Positions 11,576 to 22,965 of a DNA stretch of 64,000 bases are shown one piece after another; position 1 is the first letter of the stretch, and every line of letters begins with the position of its first letter. The DNA is from Strigamia acuminata (taxonomy: Eukaryota > Arthropoda > Chilopoda > Geophilomorpha > Linotaeniidae). The stretch is from NCBI GenBank assembly GCA_949358305.1, contig OX442316.1, positions 4,340,001-4,404,000 on the forward strand. Direction: 5' to 3'. A model generated the notes under the pieces. It was not told the origin of the DNA and made no database searches. It saw only the letters and a list, made by a program, of their open reading frames with translations. A program made the position numbers and the translations under genes.

Positions 11576-11863
11576 TTTCTTCTTTATTTCCTTCTTCTTT
11601 TTTTTTTTTTCTTTTTTAAATTAATTACTTAAAACCAAATTGTTAGTATTGAAAAATCAAACGACGGGAGATAAAATCTACCGCTACATAACTTAGACAT
11701 TAAAATTGAAAAGAAACGTAAAACCCAAGTCCATCATGCCGATATAAATTCTAAATTTTGGGTTCCAGGATGAAAACGACAACAAAACGCGCGAGGATCG
11801 TTGAAACGAAACAATCGAGTGTCGTGTAATTATTGTCGGCGTTTTAGGCCTAAAGTGAAAGAA
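11576..11863. promoter_or_regulatory. Probable bidirectional promoter between vasohibin and the membrane-protein gene copy A
   Basis: Divergent starts lie on either side (vasohibin minus, membrane protein plus). The block at about 11773-11863, with AAAACGCGCGAGGATCG and AACGAAACAATCGAGTGTCG, recurs almost unchanged before copies B (about 12945) and C (about 15368). It is therefore likely 5' UTR or core promoter. The promoter role is inferred from position and conservation. Confidence 0.5.
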
Positions 11864-12700
11864 ATGTTCAGATACAGAAGATGACACGAAGATGTTTGGG
11901 TGTGTAGTAAAGCATGTGTTCTTCACAGTGGGATTGCTTTTGCACTTCTGAACATCTGAACGACCTGGTAAATTTTAATTTTTAATTTTTTAATTTTTTA
12001 ATTTTTTAATTTAGTGATTTTGTTGTTACTTTGTTATGCAGTTGGCATTTGTTATACGGGATCATGTATGTCTTTTACGGTGAGACATTTCGATTTTCTA
12101 GATGTTTTTATTGTTTAGTTTTATTTTTGATTTTATTTAGATGTGCCTGAATTACCTATTTTCACACACGCGGATGGACTTGTATTGTTTTTCTGCTTAC
12201 TTCTAGAGTTGTGTATTCTTACTGTGTTGACTTTGGCGTATATTTTCGTAGGATTAATTCATTTTTATTTTTATTTTTATTCTTTTTTTGATGCTTTTGT
12301 TTTATAGGATATTTATCCTTTATATGCAATTTGGATGTATTTGAAAATCTCATGTTTAATTGTGTTTTCCCTTAATATCGTTGGTCAACTAATGTCAAAG
12401 GTTACGATAAATCAATAACTTAGTTAAAAAAAGTTGAAAAAAATATTTTTTATATATTTTTTAGCGTTATACCGATGCTGCATTGTATACATATTGGATT
12501 TATACGGTAAGGATGTGCGGTACTGTTTGTTTGATTAATTAATCAATCAAATAAACGCAAACACTAATTTCTGCTGCGCTTGGTTGGGCTGCCCCGCTCA
12601 GCTCGCGTGTACGTATTGAAATTGATTATTAATTTATTCTCAATGGAAATTAATATATTTTCAGATGTATTTTTCTGTAGTTACTGTGTTCCTACAGTAA
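11864..12700 (+). pseudogene. Multi-pass membrane protein gene, copy A (5' end damaged)
   Basis: Exons 2-6 are 12044-12079 (partial), 12141-12247, 12308-12400, 12465-12506 and 12665-12700. They read WHLLYGIMYVFYG, DVPELPIFTHADG, then LLLELCILTVLTLAYIF, DIYPLYAIWMYLKISC, RYTDAALYTYWIY, ending VFLQ. Hydrophobic segments suggest about four membrane helices. Compared with copy B, the first exon has an insertion that makes TGA at 11882-11884 and a second insertion that ends in another TGA. The acceptor of exon 2 is also lost. Downstream exons are intact, so use of another start cannot be excluded. I do not recognise the family; it resembles small insect four-helix membrane proteins. Confidence 0.6.
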
Positions 12701-13029
12701 GTTTTACAGACTGATAACCATCAGTGGAAAGGTGAAGTTAGCCAGTTCCTTTTGTACTCATTGATTTGCTTGGAATAAAGTCTCTCACAGATTTGTGTTT
12801 CTTGTCGACTTGTTTCATTTACATGTCGGAACAGAGTATGGTTGCTAATTTCTCTTGCTTAGCAACCACACAATTGAATTATATTGTACCAAAAAGATTT
12901 GTTAAGATTGAACATCAAGAATAAATCGGTAAGGATTATTATCGACAACAAAACGCGCGATGATCGTTGAAACGAAACAATCGAGTGTCGTGTAATTATT
13001 GTCGGCGTTTTAGGCCTAAAGTGATGCAA

Positions 13030-13936
13030 ATGTTCAGATACAGATACGAAGATGTTTGGGTGTGTAGTAAAGCTTGTGTTTTTCACAGTGGGATTGGTTT
13101 TGCACTTCTAAACGACCTGGTGAATTTTAATTTTCGAATTTTTTAATTTTTTGATTGTGGATTGAATAATTCAGTTATCTTTTAGTTATTATGTTGTTAC
13201 TTCGTTGTGCAGTTGGCATTTGTTATACGGAATCATGTGTTTTACGGTGAGACATTTCGATTTTCTAGATATTTTTAATTAGTTTTATTTTTGATTTTAT
13301 TTAGATGCGCCTCAATTACCTATTTTCATACTCGGAGATGAATTTGTATTACTTTTCTGCTTATTTCTAGAGTTGTGTCTTCTTGTTGTGTTGATTTTGG
13401 CGTATATTTTAGTAGGATTTAATTAATTTTTTATTTATTTTTCTTCTATTTTTGATGCTTTTGTTTTATAGAATGTTTTTCCTTTATATTCAATTTGGAT
13501 GCATTTGAAAATCTTATTTTTAATTATGTTTTTCATTCATATCGTTGGTCAATTAGTAGCAAAGGTTACGATAAATCAATAAATTAGTTCGAAAAAGTTC
13601 CAAAAATTTTTTTTTTATATATATTTTAGCATTATACCGATGCGGTATTGTTTATATGGTGGATTTATTCGGTAAGAATGTGCGTACTGTTTGTTTGGTT
13701 AATTAATCAATCAAATAAAAGCAAACATTAATTTCTGCTGCGCTTGGTTGGGCTGCCCCGCTCGGCTCGCGTGTATGTATTGAAATTGTCGTTTGCATTG
13801 AAATATGGTTTAAAATTGATTATTAATTTATTCTCAATGGAAATTAATACATTTTCAGATTTATTTGTCTGTAATAGTTTCTCTTTGCTATAATTTATTA
13901 TTATACTCACAAGACAACCGTCACGTTCAATCATAA
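13030..13936 (+). pseudogene. Multi-pass membrane protein gene, copy B (intact first exon, frameshift in exon 2)
   Basis: Exons 13030-13119, 13175-13246, 13305-13411, 13472-13564, 13630-13671 and 13859-13936. The first exon is open and reads MFRYRYEDVWVCSKACVFHS then GIGFALLNDL, giving the best view of the family's N-terminus. Exon 2 follows an ATTCAG acceptor and reads SYYVVTSLCSWHLLYGIM. Relative to copies A and C it lacks 4 bp next to its donor, so the normal splice shifts the frame to a stop in exon 3. Exons 3-6 keep the ancestral frame (FVLLFCLFLELCLLVVLILA, SIWMHLKILFLIMFF). Either a pseudogene or an assembly indel. Confidence 0.6.
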
Positions 13937-14021
13937 TTGTGATTGAACACAAAAACTGTTGATTTTTAATGCTTGTAAAGTCGAATTAATAAATGTACAC
14001 TCGAGTATCAGAAATTTCTCT

Positions 14022-15245
14022 TGCAGAAACGAGTTTTAAAATTGATGGGAAAACGTTCCAGGTTCGGGAGACCGTTGGTCAGATGACTGGAGTTAATTAA
14101 TTGGATTTTGCATTAAATTAAAAAGTTTTGGGGATATGTGTGGTCTGTGAGAACCTTCTCAGCAGACCAAAATTTTTTTTCGCACCAAGTACTTATTTTT
14201 CGCACCAAAAATTCATATTTTGGACCAAAAATTCATATTTTGGACCAAAAATTCATATTTTGGACCAAAAATTCATATTTTGGACCAAAAATTCATATTT
14301 TGGACCAAAAATTCATATTTTGGACCAAAAATTCATATTTTGGACCAAAAATTCATATTTTGGACCAAAAATTCATATTTTGGACCAAAAATTCATATTT
14401 TGGACCAAAAATTCATATTTTGGACCAAAAATTCATATTTTGGACCAAAAATTCATATTTTGGACCAAAAATTCATATTTTGGACCAAAAAGTCATATTT
14501 TGGACCAAAAAGTCATATTTTGAACCAAAAAATCATATTTTGGACCAAAAAAATCATATTTTGGACCAAAATTTCATTTTTTGGATTGAAAATTCATTTT
14601 TTTGGATTGAAAATTTATTTTCCGGATTAAAAATTTATTTCTTGCACCAAAAATTAATTTTTTGGATCTAACATTTTTTTTTTGGACCAAAAGTCTTTTT
14701 TCGGACCAAAAATTTATTTTTTCGGATCAAGAATACGTGTTTTTTTGGATTCGTCCCTGCTTATTTTGTATGTAATTTTCTACGCATTTATTTGGTTATT
14801 ACATTCCCAAAACCACCGATTTCAGACATTTGATTGGCAGGAATTTTCGTATCATAGTTTTTGCACACATCAACAAAACCTATCAAAATAAATTTCTCCA
14901 ACCAAGTAAATAAAACCACTTACGCTGCCATTGATTTATTTTTCTAACTTTAAAAAAACTGGGTCCCCGTGTGGTTTTATCTTAAATTCGCAAATTAAAC
15001 AACATAAAAGAAAATTCTATTATTCTCCATCATACAATCCTGTATTGCGATAGTAAAATCCCACGGGTTCACCGGGGTGCCATGCCCGTTCAACATGGAC
15101 GGTGCCACTGGATTACTTTGCTATATAATAAATAAATTATAATACCGGTAAATAATAAAATAGAAATAAAATATCATCAAAACTATATTTCCTCGTTTTC
15201 CTTCTCGGCCGGAACTGGCCTCGGGACTAACATTTTCTTCTTTTT
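14022..15245 (-). pseudogene. Vasohibin pseudogene (exons 1-5 only)
   Basis: A second copy of the 5' half of vasohibin on the minus strand. It has part of exon 5 (14022-14085, ending in mid-exon), exon 4 with a deletion (about 14830-14870), exon 3 (about 14925-14980), exon 2 (about 15030-15122) and a much shortened exon 1 (about 15180-15235). The catalytic His and Ser region and all later exons are absent. Exon 1 lacks most of its codons. It retains an intronic 20-bp array and the divergent arrangement with a membrane-protein gene (copy C), so a whole vasohibin plus membrane-gene unit was duplicated. Confidence 0.88.
14197..14575. repeat. 20-bp tandem array in the vasohibin pseudogene
   Basis: About 18 copies of GGACCAAAAATTCATATTTT, very homogeneous, followed to 14720 by diverged units. 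It is at the same position as the array in the intact gene, but the unit has CATATTTT where that one has CATTTTTC. Confidence 0.95.
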
Positions 15246-15455
15246 TTCCTCTTCTTTTTTTCTTTTTTTCTTTTTTAAATTAATTACTTATTAAAAACAA
15301 TTTGTTAGACATTAAAATTGAAAAGAAACGTAAATATAAATTCTAAATTTCGGTTTCTAAGATGAAAACGACAGCAAAACGCGCGAGCATCGTCGAAACG
15401 AAACAATCGAGTGTCGTGTAATTATAGTCGACGTTTTAGGCCTAAAGTGATACAA

Positions 15456-16216
15456 ATGTTCAGATAGAGTTACGAAGACATTTGAGAGTGTAGTAAAGCA
15501 TGTGATCTACACAGTGGGATCGGTTTTGCTTTTCTAAACGACCTGGGTAAATTTTAATTTTCGAATTTTTTAATTTTTTAATTTTGGATTGAATAATTCA
15601 GTTATTTTTTAGTTATTCTGTTGTTACTTCGTTATGCTGTTGGCATTTGTTATACGGGATCATGTATGTGTTTTACGGTGAGACATTTCGATTTTCTAGA
15701 TATTTTTATTGTTTAGTTTTATTTTTGATTCTGTTTAGTGCCGCCTATCGAATCTATGTACATACTCGAGCATGAATTGGTATTTCTTATCTGCTTATAT
15801 CTAGAGTTGTGTCTTCTTACTGTGTTGATTTTGGCATATATTTTAGTAGGATTAATTATTTTTTCCTTTTTTGTTAATTTTATTTTTGATGTTTTTGTTT
15901 TATAGGATATTTATCCTTTTTATGTAATTTGGCTGCATTTGAAAATCTTCTTTTTTCTTATGTTTTTCATTCGTATCGTTGGTCTATTATTATCAGAGGT
16001 TATGATAAATCAATAAAGTAGTTCAAAAAAAAAATTTTTTTTCATATATTTTTTAGCATTTTACCGATGTTGTATTGTTCATGTTCATATGGTGGATTTA
16101 TTCGGTAAGGATGTGCGTACTATTTTTGTTTGGTTTATTAATCAATCATATAAAAGCAAACATTAATTTCTACTGCGCATTTTCAGATTTATTTGTCTGT
16201 GATTTTTCTGCTATAA
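15456..16216 (+). pseudogene. Multi-pass membrane protein gene, copy C (stop in the first exon)
   Basis: Exons 15456 to about 15540, 15602-15677, 15739-15844, 15906-15998, 16057-16104 and 16187-16216. The ATG at 15456 is followed by a TAG at the fourth codon and another stop further on. Exons 2-5 stay open and aligned with copies A and B (WHLLYGIMYVFYG, LYLELCLLTVLILAYIL, VIWLHLKIFFFLMFFIRIVG, HFTDVVLFMFIWWIYS). A shift in the last exon truncates the C-terminus compared with B. It is the partner of the vasohibin pseudogene immediately upstream on the other strand. Confidence 0.6.
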
Positions 16217-17640
16217 TTTATTATTATACTCGCGAGACAACCGTCATTTTTAATTATAATTGTGATTGAACACAAAAACAGTTGAGTTTTAATGCTTGAT
16301 TGTAAATTCGAAGTAATAAATGTACACGCGATTATCATAAATTCCTCCCTATTTTTTAATTATACGATTTTCTATTTTCCAAGGATTTCATTCCGTTGGA
16401 TAGCAGTTTGGACGTTCGACGTCAGATGGCAGCACTCACCAAAAACAGGAAATAGTGCAACTTCAAGTCGAAGAATTTCTGCCAAGTTATTCAACATTTT
16501 GAAAGAATTCCACGCCTGAAAAAAACGAATTTATCAAAGTAGGTTCTTATTTCCGTGCTTTTCTCACATTTCACCCTAAAAAAACACACAAAACACGACC
16601 ATTTATTGAAGAATCCCGTAAATTTCCACGCCAAAGGACGAAAATATTTCCGTCCCAAGGTGAAACTACGACTAAAATAAATTTTAAATATAGATTAACC
16701 ACGAATTGATTTTTTTAAACACTAGTTTGGCATTTCCGCATTATTTCCCCACCACATTCACACGATTAACTAATTAATTGGCTAATTAATCAAAGTTTTG
16801 GACCTGGCACGAGCCAGACTGACCCATCGCATGTGTGGTCCTGATAAAGACCCACTAGACCAGATGTTTTGTGCACATTGTCGTTTCCCTGGTGTCATCC
16901 ATTTCCCAACTATCACGAGTTCATTATTGAGTGAAAAGCTGACCAATTCCACAACCCAGCCCTTTCTGCAAAAGAGTGTCTGACTTTGGTCCTTTGCACA
17001 TGGGGTGGGCCAGGTGTGTCCACAGCAGGATCTGCTCTCGCCACCAGAAACGAACATTTCTCCAACGGGAGTGCGCGTGATTTATCTCCCCTTTTTACGG
17101 TTTGTCACAACTCGGACTGTAAATACACCAAAAGGCCGAGTTTATTTGACTAAACTAGCAAGGCCACACCCAAGAAATGCAAAACACACACGAAACAAGG
17201 ATTTGTTTAATTTTTTTAATGAAGAAGTGGGAAAAAATTAAAAGTTGACGATAAAATTGAAAGATGGGCAGTTGGAGTTGAATTAGACGGTATGTCACAC
17301 GTGAAATGGGCTGGCTGGGGGTGCCTCCCTCGTGGCCCATCCCTAGTCGTGCGCCGTCGTCGTCACCGAGTGATTTGTTATGGGTTTCCGTTGGGAGGCA
17401 CTAGATGTTTTGTGAATCGTTTCTTTTTGTAGCTAATTATTTTGCCCTCTGACCGTCACCAATCATTTGGGAACGGACACCGAGGAGAAAATACTGTGAG
17501 GTCCAGCTGCAGGAAGGCAACGAGTACGTACAAGTCCATTATTGTTGTGCCACTCGGTGCTGATTGAGATAACTCTTTGAAATTGACTACAAATGGACAC
17601 ACGGGCCACTGATGTTGCAAAGATTTATGAATTTTTAAGG
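16217..17640. other. Gene-free stretch, unique sequence
   Basis: No gene is recognised. A weak exon-like frame on the minus strand at about 16430-16520 (acceptor CAG, then AWNSFKMLNNLAEILRLEVA) has no partner exons. The part at 16.8-17.5 kb is more GC-rich than the surroundings. It is downstream of even-skipped and could hold regulatory DNA, which the sequence alone does not show. Confidence 0.4.
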
Positions 17641-17659
17641 AAATAAATATAGAAGTTAA

Positions 17660-18440
17660 TTAATTTTAGACAGATATCAATGAGTTTTCAATATAATCAA
17701 TGATTTTAACAAAAATTAGTGAATTTTCAACAGAAATCAATGATTTTAACAAAAACTAGTAAATTTTCAACAGAAATCAATGAATTTGTAACAAATCAAT
17801 CAATTTTAAGTACAAATAATGCAGAAATCAATCAATTTTAAGTAAAAACAATGCAGAAATTAATGAATTTTCAACAAAAATCAGTGAATTTTCAACAAAA
17901 ATCAGTGAATTTTCAACAAAAATCAATCAGTTTTCAACAAAAATCAATCAATTTTCAACAAATCAATGAATTTTTAACAGAAATCAATTAATTTTCACTA
18001 GAAATCAATGAATTTTCAACAAAAATCAATGAATTTTCACCAAATCAATGAATTTTTAACAGAAATCAATCAATTTTCACCAGAAATCAATCAATTTTCA
18101 ACAAAAATCAATCAATTTTCAACAAATCAATGAATTTTTAACAGAAATCAATCAATTTTCACCAGAAATTAATCAATTGTTAATAGAAATCAATCAATTT
18201 TTAATAGTAATCAATCAATTTGTAACAGAAATCAATCAATTTGCAACAAAATCAATCAATTCGTAACAGAAATCAATCAATTCGTAACAGAAATCAATCA
18301 ATTTGTAACAGAAATCAATCAATTTGTAACAGAAATCAATCAATTCGTAACAGAAATCAATCAATTTGTAACAGAAACCAATCAATTTTCAACAGAAACC
18401 AATCAATTTTTAACAGAAATCAATCAATTTGTAACAGAAA
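17660..18440. repeat. Tandem array, about 20-21 bp unit
   Basis: About 35 diverged copies of AACAGAAATCAATCAATTTT, with GTAAC or TTCAAC variants. It becomes more uniform towards 18.2-18.4 kb. Non-coding; open frames across it are a product of periodicity. Confidence 0.9.
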
Positions 18441-19252
18441 TTTTCAATTAATTGTTGTTGAATTAATTGGTGCATTCCCCTGCTGGTGAAAAACAACATT
18501 GTAAAAACTTCATGTCCAGGAAGTGGTGTCAGACCATTATCACATGTTTGTGTCCACTTGATAGGATATATGGTGGTCAATTGAACTACTAACCTGAATT
18601 TAGCATGTGAACTTGAGACCCTACCATAGTTGGCAAAGAAAAGGGTTATAAAAGAATTAGTAAAGTGTGTCAACTATAGTTTCCGTTTGAATTTTACCCT
18701 ATAAATAGAACATTTTGTTCCATTTCCTGCTTGTTTTTTCCAATTTCAACTACTTTTCTACATTAAAATAACATTTCTTCTAATTATTTTGCAGATTAAA
18801 ATACACAGAGAAGTTGTAATTCAATGCATTATGTTAATTCTGTGAGTTTGCATTGTCTGACCAACTTATCAATCTACAAGATCTCTGCCTCATGGCATTG
18901 CTTTTATATCTTTTCTGCTCCATTGAAGTTTTGTCACACTTCACCCCCTGGTTATACAGCAGGTGTTTGTTTGCAGAGCAATAGAATGTTTGGGTTTCAT
19001 GGGCGGTTTTAAGCAGATAAGCTTTATTCAATTTCTTTGTAGAGTGAAACACGTGCTGAAACCATTCAACTCTTGATTCCTTGGGCATGTTAGTAATCAC
19101 ATGTTATAATTCATCAATTGCTAGTTATTATTATGCAGTTCTCGAATACACAGAATAAAACAATTTAATTAATGTTGGCAATTCTAAAAAAGCAGTAATT
19201 ATTACTTTTGAACCATCTACAGTTCGCACTCGGTATCTTGATGCTAAATTAG
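18441..19252. other. Gene-free unique sequence 3' of even-skipped
   Basis: No gene seen. Non-repetitive and of mixed composition, between a tandem array and a MITE. It is one of the few complex-sequence islands downstream of eve and so a reasonable place to look for an enhancer. Confidence 0.35.
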
Positions 19253-19513
19253 TACTGCGCATCCCATTCTGCGCAGACGATTTTCTAATTCCAGTTATTT
19301 AGCAGTATTAAGCTTATTATTAGGCCTAATATTGCTAAAATAAAGTAAATAAACAACAATAAACTCATTATTAATAGTAATTTACAGCGTAGTACCAAAA
19401 TATTTTTATTTATTTAACTTATTTCTAGCGTTATTAGGCCTAATATTAGGCTTAATACCGCTAAATAACAACTGGAATTAGAAAATCGTCTGCGCAGAGT
19501 GGGATGCGCAGTA
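19253..19513. mobile_element. MITE with long terminal inverted repeats
   Basis: The left end begins TACTGCGCATCCCATTCTGC; the right end, read in reverse complement, begins TACTGCGCATCCCACTCTGC. Pairing continues for about 90 bp at each end, past CAGACGATTTTCTAATTCCA to TTAGGCCTAATA, with few mismatches and a 3-bp indel. About 80 bp of AT-rich sequence forms the centre. There is no coding capacity. A TA at each outer edge might be a TA target duplication. This is a non-autonomous DNA transposon; the superfamily is not determined. Confidence 0.9.
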
Positions 19514-20500
19514 TTACCGGGCGAAAATTGTAGTGGTTATTTGTCTTTTCTATTGTGTTTTTGATAATATACAGGTTATTTTAGCCTGTATATATACTCG
19601 TACAAATGTCGTAAGTAATTCTGACTAAGGAATTGAGTGAAAACGTGAGTGAAATTCCAAATATTGAAAGAATGGAGCTGAATTGGCCAGGTCGCAGGTG
19701 TTTGTTTTGCAGAAGCCATTTGTGTGAGTCGGTGGCGCAAGGTAACCGTGTTTGGAAGTTTTTGGTATTGGTGGTTTCTGTCTATTGTTTCAACGTTCGT
19801 TGCAAAGTCAAAGAAACGATTGTTTGATGCACGAGCCAGCGTGTGCCCAGCTGGACATTGCCGGCAGCGGATCCTGCAGTTGTAAATTGTTTGTATACCA
19901 ATTGCAAAATAGTTTTATTACTGGCTCACCCACAAACAATTGTTTTAGCTTTGAGCTAAAAAATAGAAACAATGGAGGAATTTGAACCCAAAGAGAGAAA
20001 AAAAAGTTTTTAAATGTTGTGGGCTGAGTTTGCAATAGAATAAATGCAGAAAATTAATAATAAAACGATGGATTTTCGTGCATTTTAATGCATTTTGGGT
20101 TTTTAGGTTTGATTTGATGTTTCAAGGTTTTTTTTTGGTGTTTTGGTTAAAAACCATAAAACAATTTAGTAGATTCGTCTGGCTGTATGGTCTATTGGTC
20201 TCAAGTCCTGATTACAAGAAAGATAAGGGTATTGTTGTATTCCCTCGTATACTAAACTGTGACCAGAGGCATCATCTTATCAGCCCTCTCCCTTTTTTTG
20301 TCACTATTGACCATTTGGCCTGTCTTGATGGCATGTTTATGGACATTACACATCAACAATTACTATAGAGCAAAGAGGATCAAGGATTTTTTTTATTGAA
20401 CTTTGTATCAATGATGAATAAAATGTTAGGGTAGTGATGAGTTTTGTGCAGTGGGGTGGTAACTGGTAAAAAATGGGGTTCCTTGATGAGGTTTTGAGAA
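19514..20500. other. Gene-free unique sequence
   Basis: No gene recognised. It holds a short inverted repeat (ACAGGTTATTTTAGCCTGT) at about 19572 and complex sequence up to the next array. Confidence 0.35.
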
Positions 20501-21240
20501 GTTTTTACGGTAAGGAGATTTTGAGATTTTGAGGAGTTTTTGAGGAGTTTTTGAGGAGTTTTTGAGGAGTTTTTGAGTTTTGAGGAGTTTTTAAGGAGAT
20601 TTTGAGATTTGAGGAGATTTTGAGGAGTTTTTGAGGAAATTTTGAAGAGTTTTTGAGGAAATTTTGAAGAGTTTTTGAGGAGTTTTTGAGGGGTTTTTGA
20701 GGGGTTTTGAGGAGTTTTGGATGAGTTTTTGTGGAAATTTTAAGGAATTTTAAGGAATTTAAGGAATTTTAAGGAATTTTAAGGAATTTTAAGGGATTTT
20801 AAGGAATTTTAAGGAATTTTAAGGAATTTTAAGGAATTTAAGGTATTTTTAGGAATTTAAGAAATTTTAAGATATTTTAAGGAATTTTAAGGAATTTTAA
20901 AAAATTATAAGTAAATTTTGAGAAATATTGAAGAACTTTGAGAAATATTGAAGAACTTTGAGAAATATTGAAGAACTTTGAGAAATTTTTAAGAAATTTT
21001 GAGGAAATTTTTGAGAAATGTTCAGGATTTTTGAGGAATTAATGGGAATTTTTTAGAAAATTTGTGGAATTTTGGGAAATTTTTATGAAATTTGTAAAAT
21101 TTTTATGAAATTTGTGAAATTTTTATGAAATTTGTGAAATTTTTAGGAAATTTGAGAAATCTTAAGGAAATTTTAAGGAAATTTTAGCAAGTTTTTGGAA
21201 TTCTAAGAAATTCCAAAAAATTCTAATAAAAAATTTAACA
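20500..21240. repeat. Composite tandem array (GAGGAGTTTTT / AAGGAATTTT / GAAATTTTTAT units)
   Basis: Successive blocks of about 11-21 bp units: TTTTGAGGAGTTTTTGAGG, then TTTTAAGGAATTTTAAGG, then TTGAGAAATATTGAAGAACT, then TTTATGAAATTTGTGAAAT. The gradual change from one unit to the next suggests slippage and local duplication. Non-coding. Confidence 0.9.
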
Positions 21241-22330
21241 AGTTTTGAGCAATTATTACTATGAAAATGAGTAAAATGATTTTATTTTTAAATCTCTATT
21301 TTCTAAACTCATCTCCAAAAATGACCAAATCCAAACCATTCCCCACTCCAAACCCCCAAAAATCCACTTTCCCTCCCTAAATCCAACCACATCAAACTCT
21401 CATCCCTTTTTTACATCCCTATAAAATCCCACTTAATCTCCTCAATCATCATGATCTTCACCATTCAATATTCTTTCAACAAACTCAGGTACAAGCCATA
21501 GGGCACACGTATAAAAATCCCCCCTTTTATTACAACCTAAACAGAAAGATTAACAATTGATTAAATGTCATCCACGTCCTTTCCCAATTGTTTTTCCACC
21601 AACAATAGACGTCCAGGTTGTAAAATCCCAAGCGAAGGGCACATTTTGACCCTCTTTGAAACCCACCGCCCCCATGCCTGGCCAGAGTGGCCAGAAGGAA
21701 GATTGTGGCTTTTTTTGTGGCTGCAGTTGAGGACACCAATTGCAGCCATTGAGCCGCGCGAAGAATGTGTCTGTTGTGGTGCGAGTCTTCTTTCAGATAG
21801 CGCCCATGCTCAATTTCGCGATTAAACATGCAAGGTCGTCTCGACTATTCAATTTAAGCCTTTGAACCCTGTTCCTGGTTTACATGGTGTTGTAAAGTTG
21901 GGGTCAGTGAACGATGAAGGGAATTCTACCCACGCCTTGGAGCCATGTGTGTGGAAAGTGAAAGGGGTAACGCAGCGTGAAGGGGTATAAATAAATTCGA
22001 GTGAAAGTGCTGTAAATCAAAGGTGGGATTGTAAATTGTCTGTGGAGTTTGTAAACAGATTTTTAAAAAGTGAAATTTTGGTCTAAAATGGATAGGCCAC
22101 AGAGGAATTGAAGTGGGATGAATGATGACAAAGAAACACTTAGTTTGAGCTCCACCCTTGGCACAGGGGGTCTTAAACGGTCAGTTTAAGCGTGACTTGG
22201 AGCTTTTTTGTATGGAAATTGGAACTTTTAATTGGGTTTTTGATTTTTTGGAGGGGTTTATGTGGTCTAGAAAGTGTTTGAAAGAGCTTAAATGATTAAA
22301 TTTGATCAAATAGTTTGGTTTTGTTGAGTT
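21241..22330. other. Gene-free unique sequence 3' of even-skipped
   Basis: No gene supported. Complex sequence at 21.5-22.2 kb contains several short reading frames on both strands without homology. It is a candidate regulatory island by position only. Confidence 0.35.
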
Positions 22331-22790
22331 TATTTTATGAATTTCAGGGTTTGGTCAAGTTTTTTGATGAATTTTATTGGTTTGGTCAAGTTTTTTGATG
22401 AATTTTATTGGTTTGGTCAAGTTTTTTGATGAATTGTGTTGGTTTGGTCAAGTTTTTTGGATGAATTTCGTGATTTAGTCAAGTTTTTGGACGATTTTTA
22501 TTGGTTTGGTCAAGCTTTTTAATGAATTTCTTGGTTTCTGGTCAAGTTTTTTGATGAATTTGTAGTTTCTAGTCAAGTTTTTGGATGATTTCCATGGTTG
22601 GGTCCAGTTTTTTTGATGAATTTCGTGATTTGGTCAAGTTTTTTGACGATTTTTATTTGTTTGGTCAAGCATTTTGATGCATTTCTTGGTTTCGGGTCAA
22701 GTTTTTTGATGAATTTGTGCTTTCTAGTCAAGTTTTTGGATGATTTCCATGGTTTGGTCAAGTTTTTTCATGAATTTCTTGATTAATTTG
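22330..22790. repeat. Tandem array, about 30-bp unit
   Basis: About 15 copies of TTTGGTCAAGTTTTTTGATG plus AATTT(C/T)(A/G)T, diverged. It lies just beyond the 3' end of even-skipped. Confidence 0.9.
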
Positions 22791-22965
22791 TTGGACCAAG
22801 TCCTTAGATAGTCACGAATTGTATAAACAAACAACTAAATCATTTCAAATTTTTTATTTTTATTATATCAATAAGATTCATCCCATATCTGTACATCACA
22901 TTCATAATAATCAACAACAATTTACAAAAACAAAACATAATTTACACATGAAAACAGCATAATCA

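Noticed and set aside
10489-14575. Regularly spaced repeats considered as CRISPR-like
   Set aside because: Units are contiguous without unique spacers, in a spliced eukaryotic gene.
14128-14671. Three overlapping plus-strand frames with FGPKIHILDQKFIFWTKN repeats
   Set aside because: Same artefact from the array in the vasohibin pseudogene.
16430-16520. Minus-strand exon-like frame after a CAG acceptor (AWNSFKMLNNLAEIL)
   Set aside because: No upstream or downstream exon could be joined; kept only as a note in the spacer entry.
16798-17241. Short frames on both strands in a GC-richer stretch
   Set aside because: No homology recognised, no splice partners, and both strands equally open.
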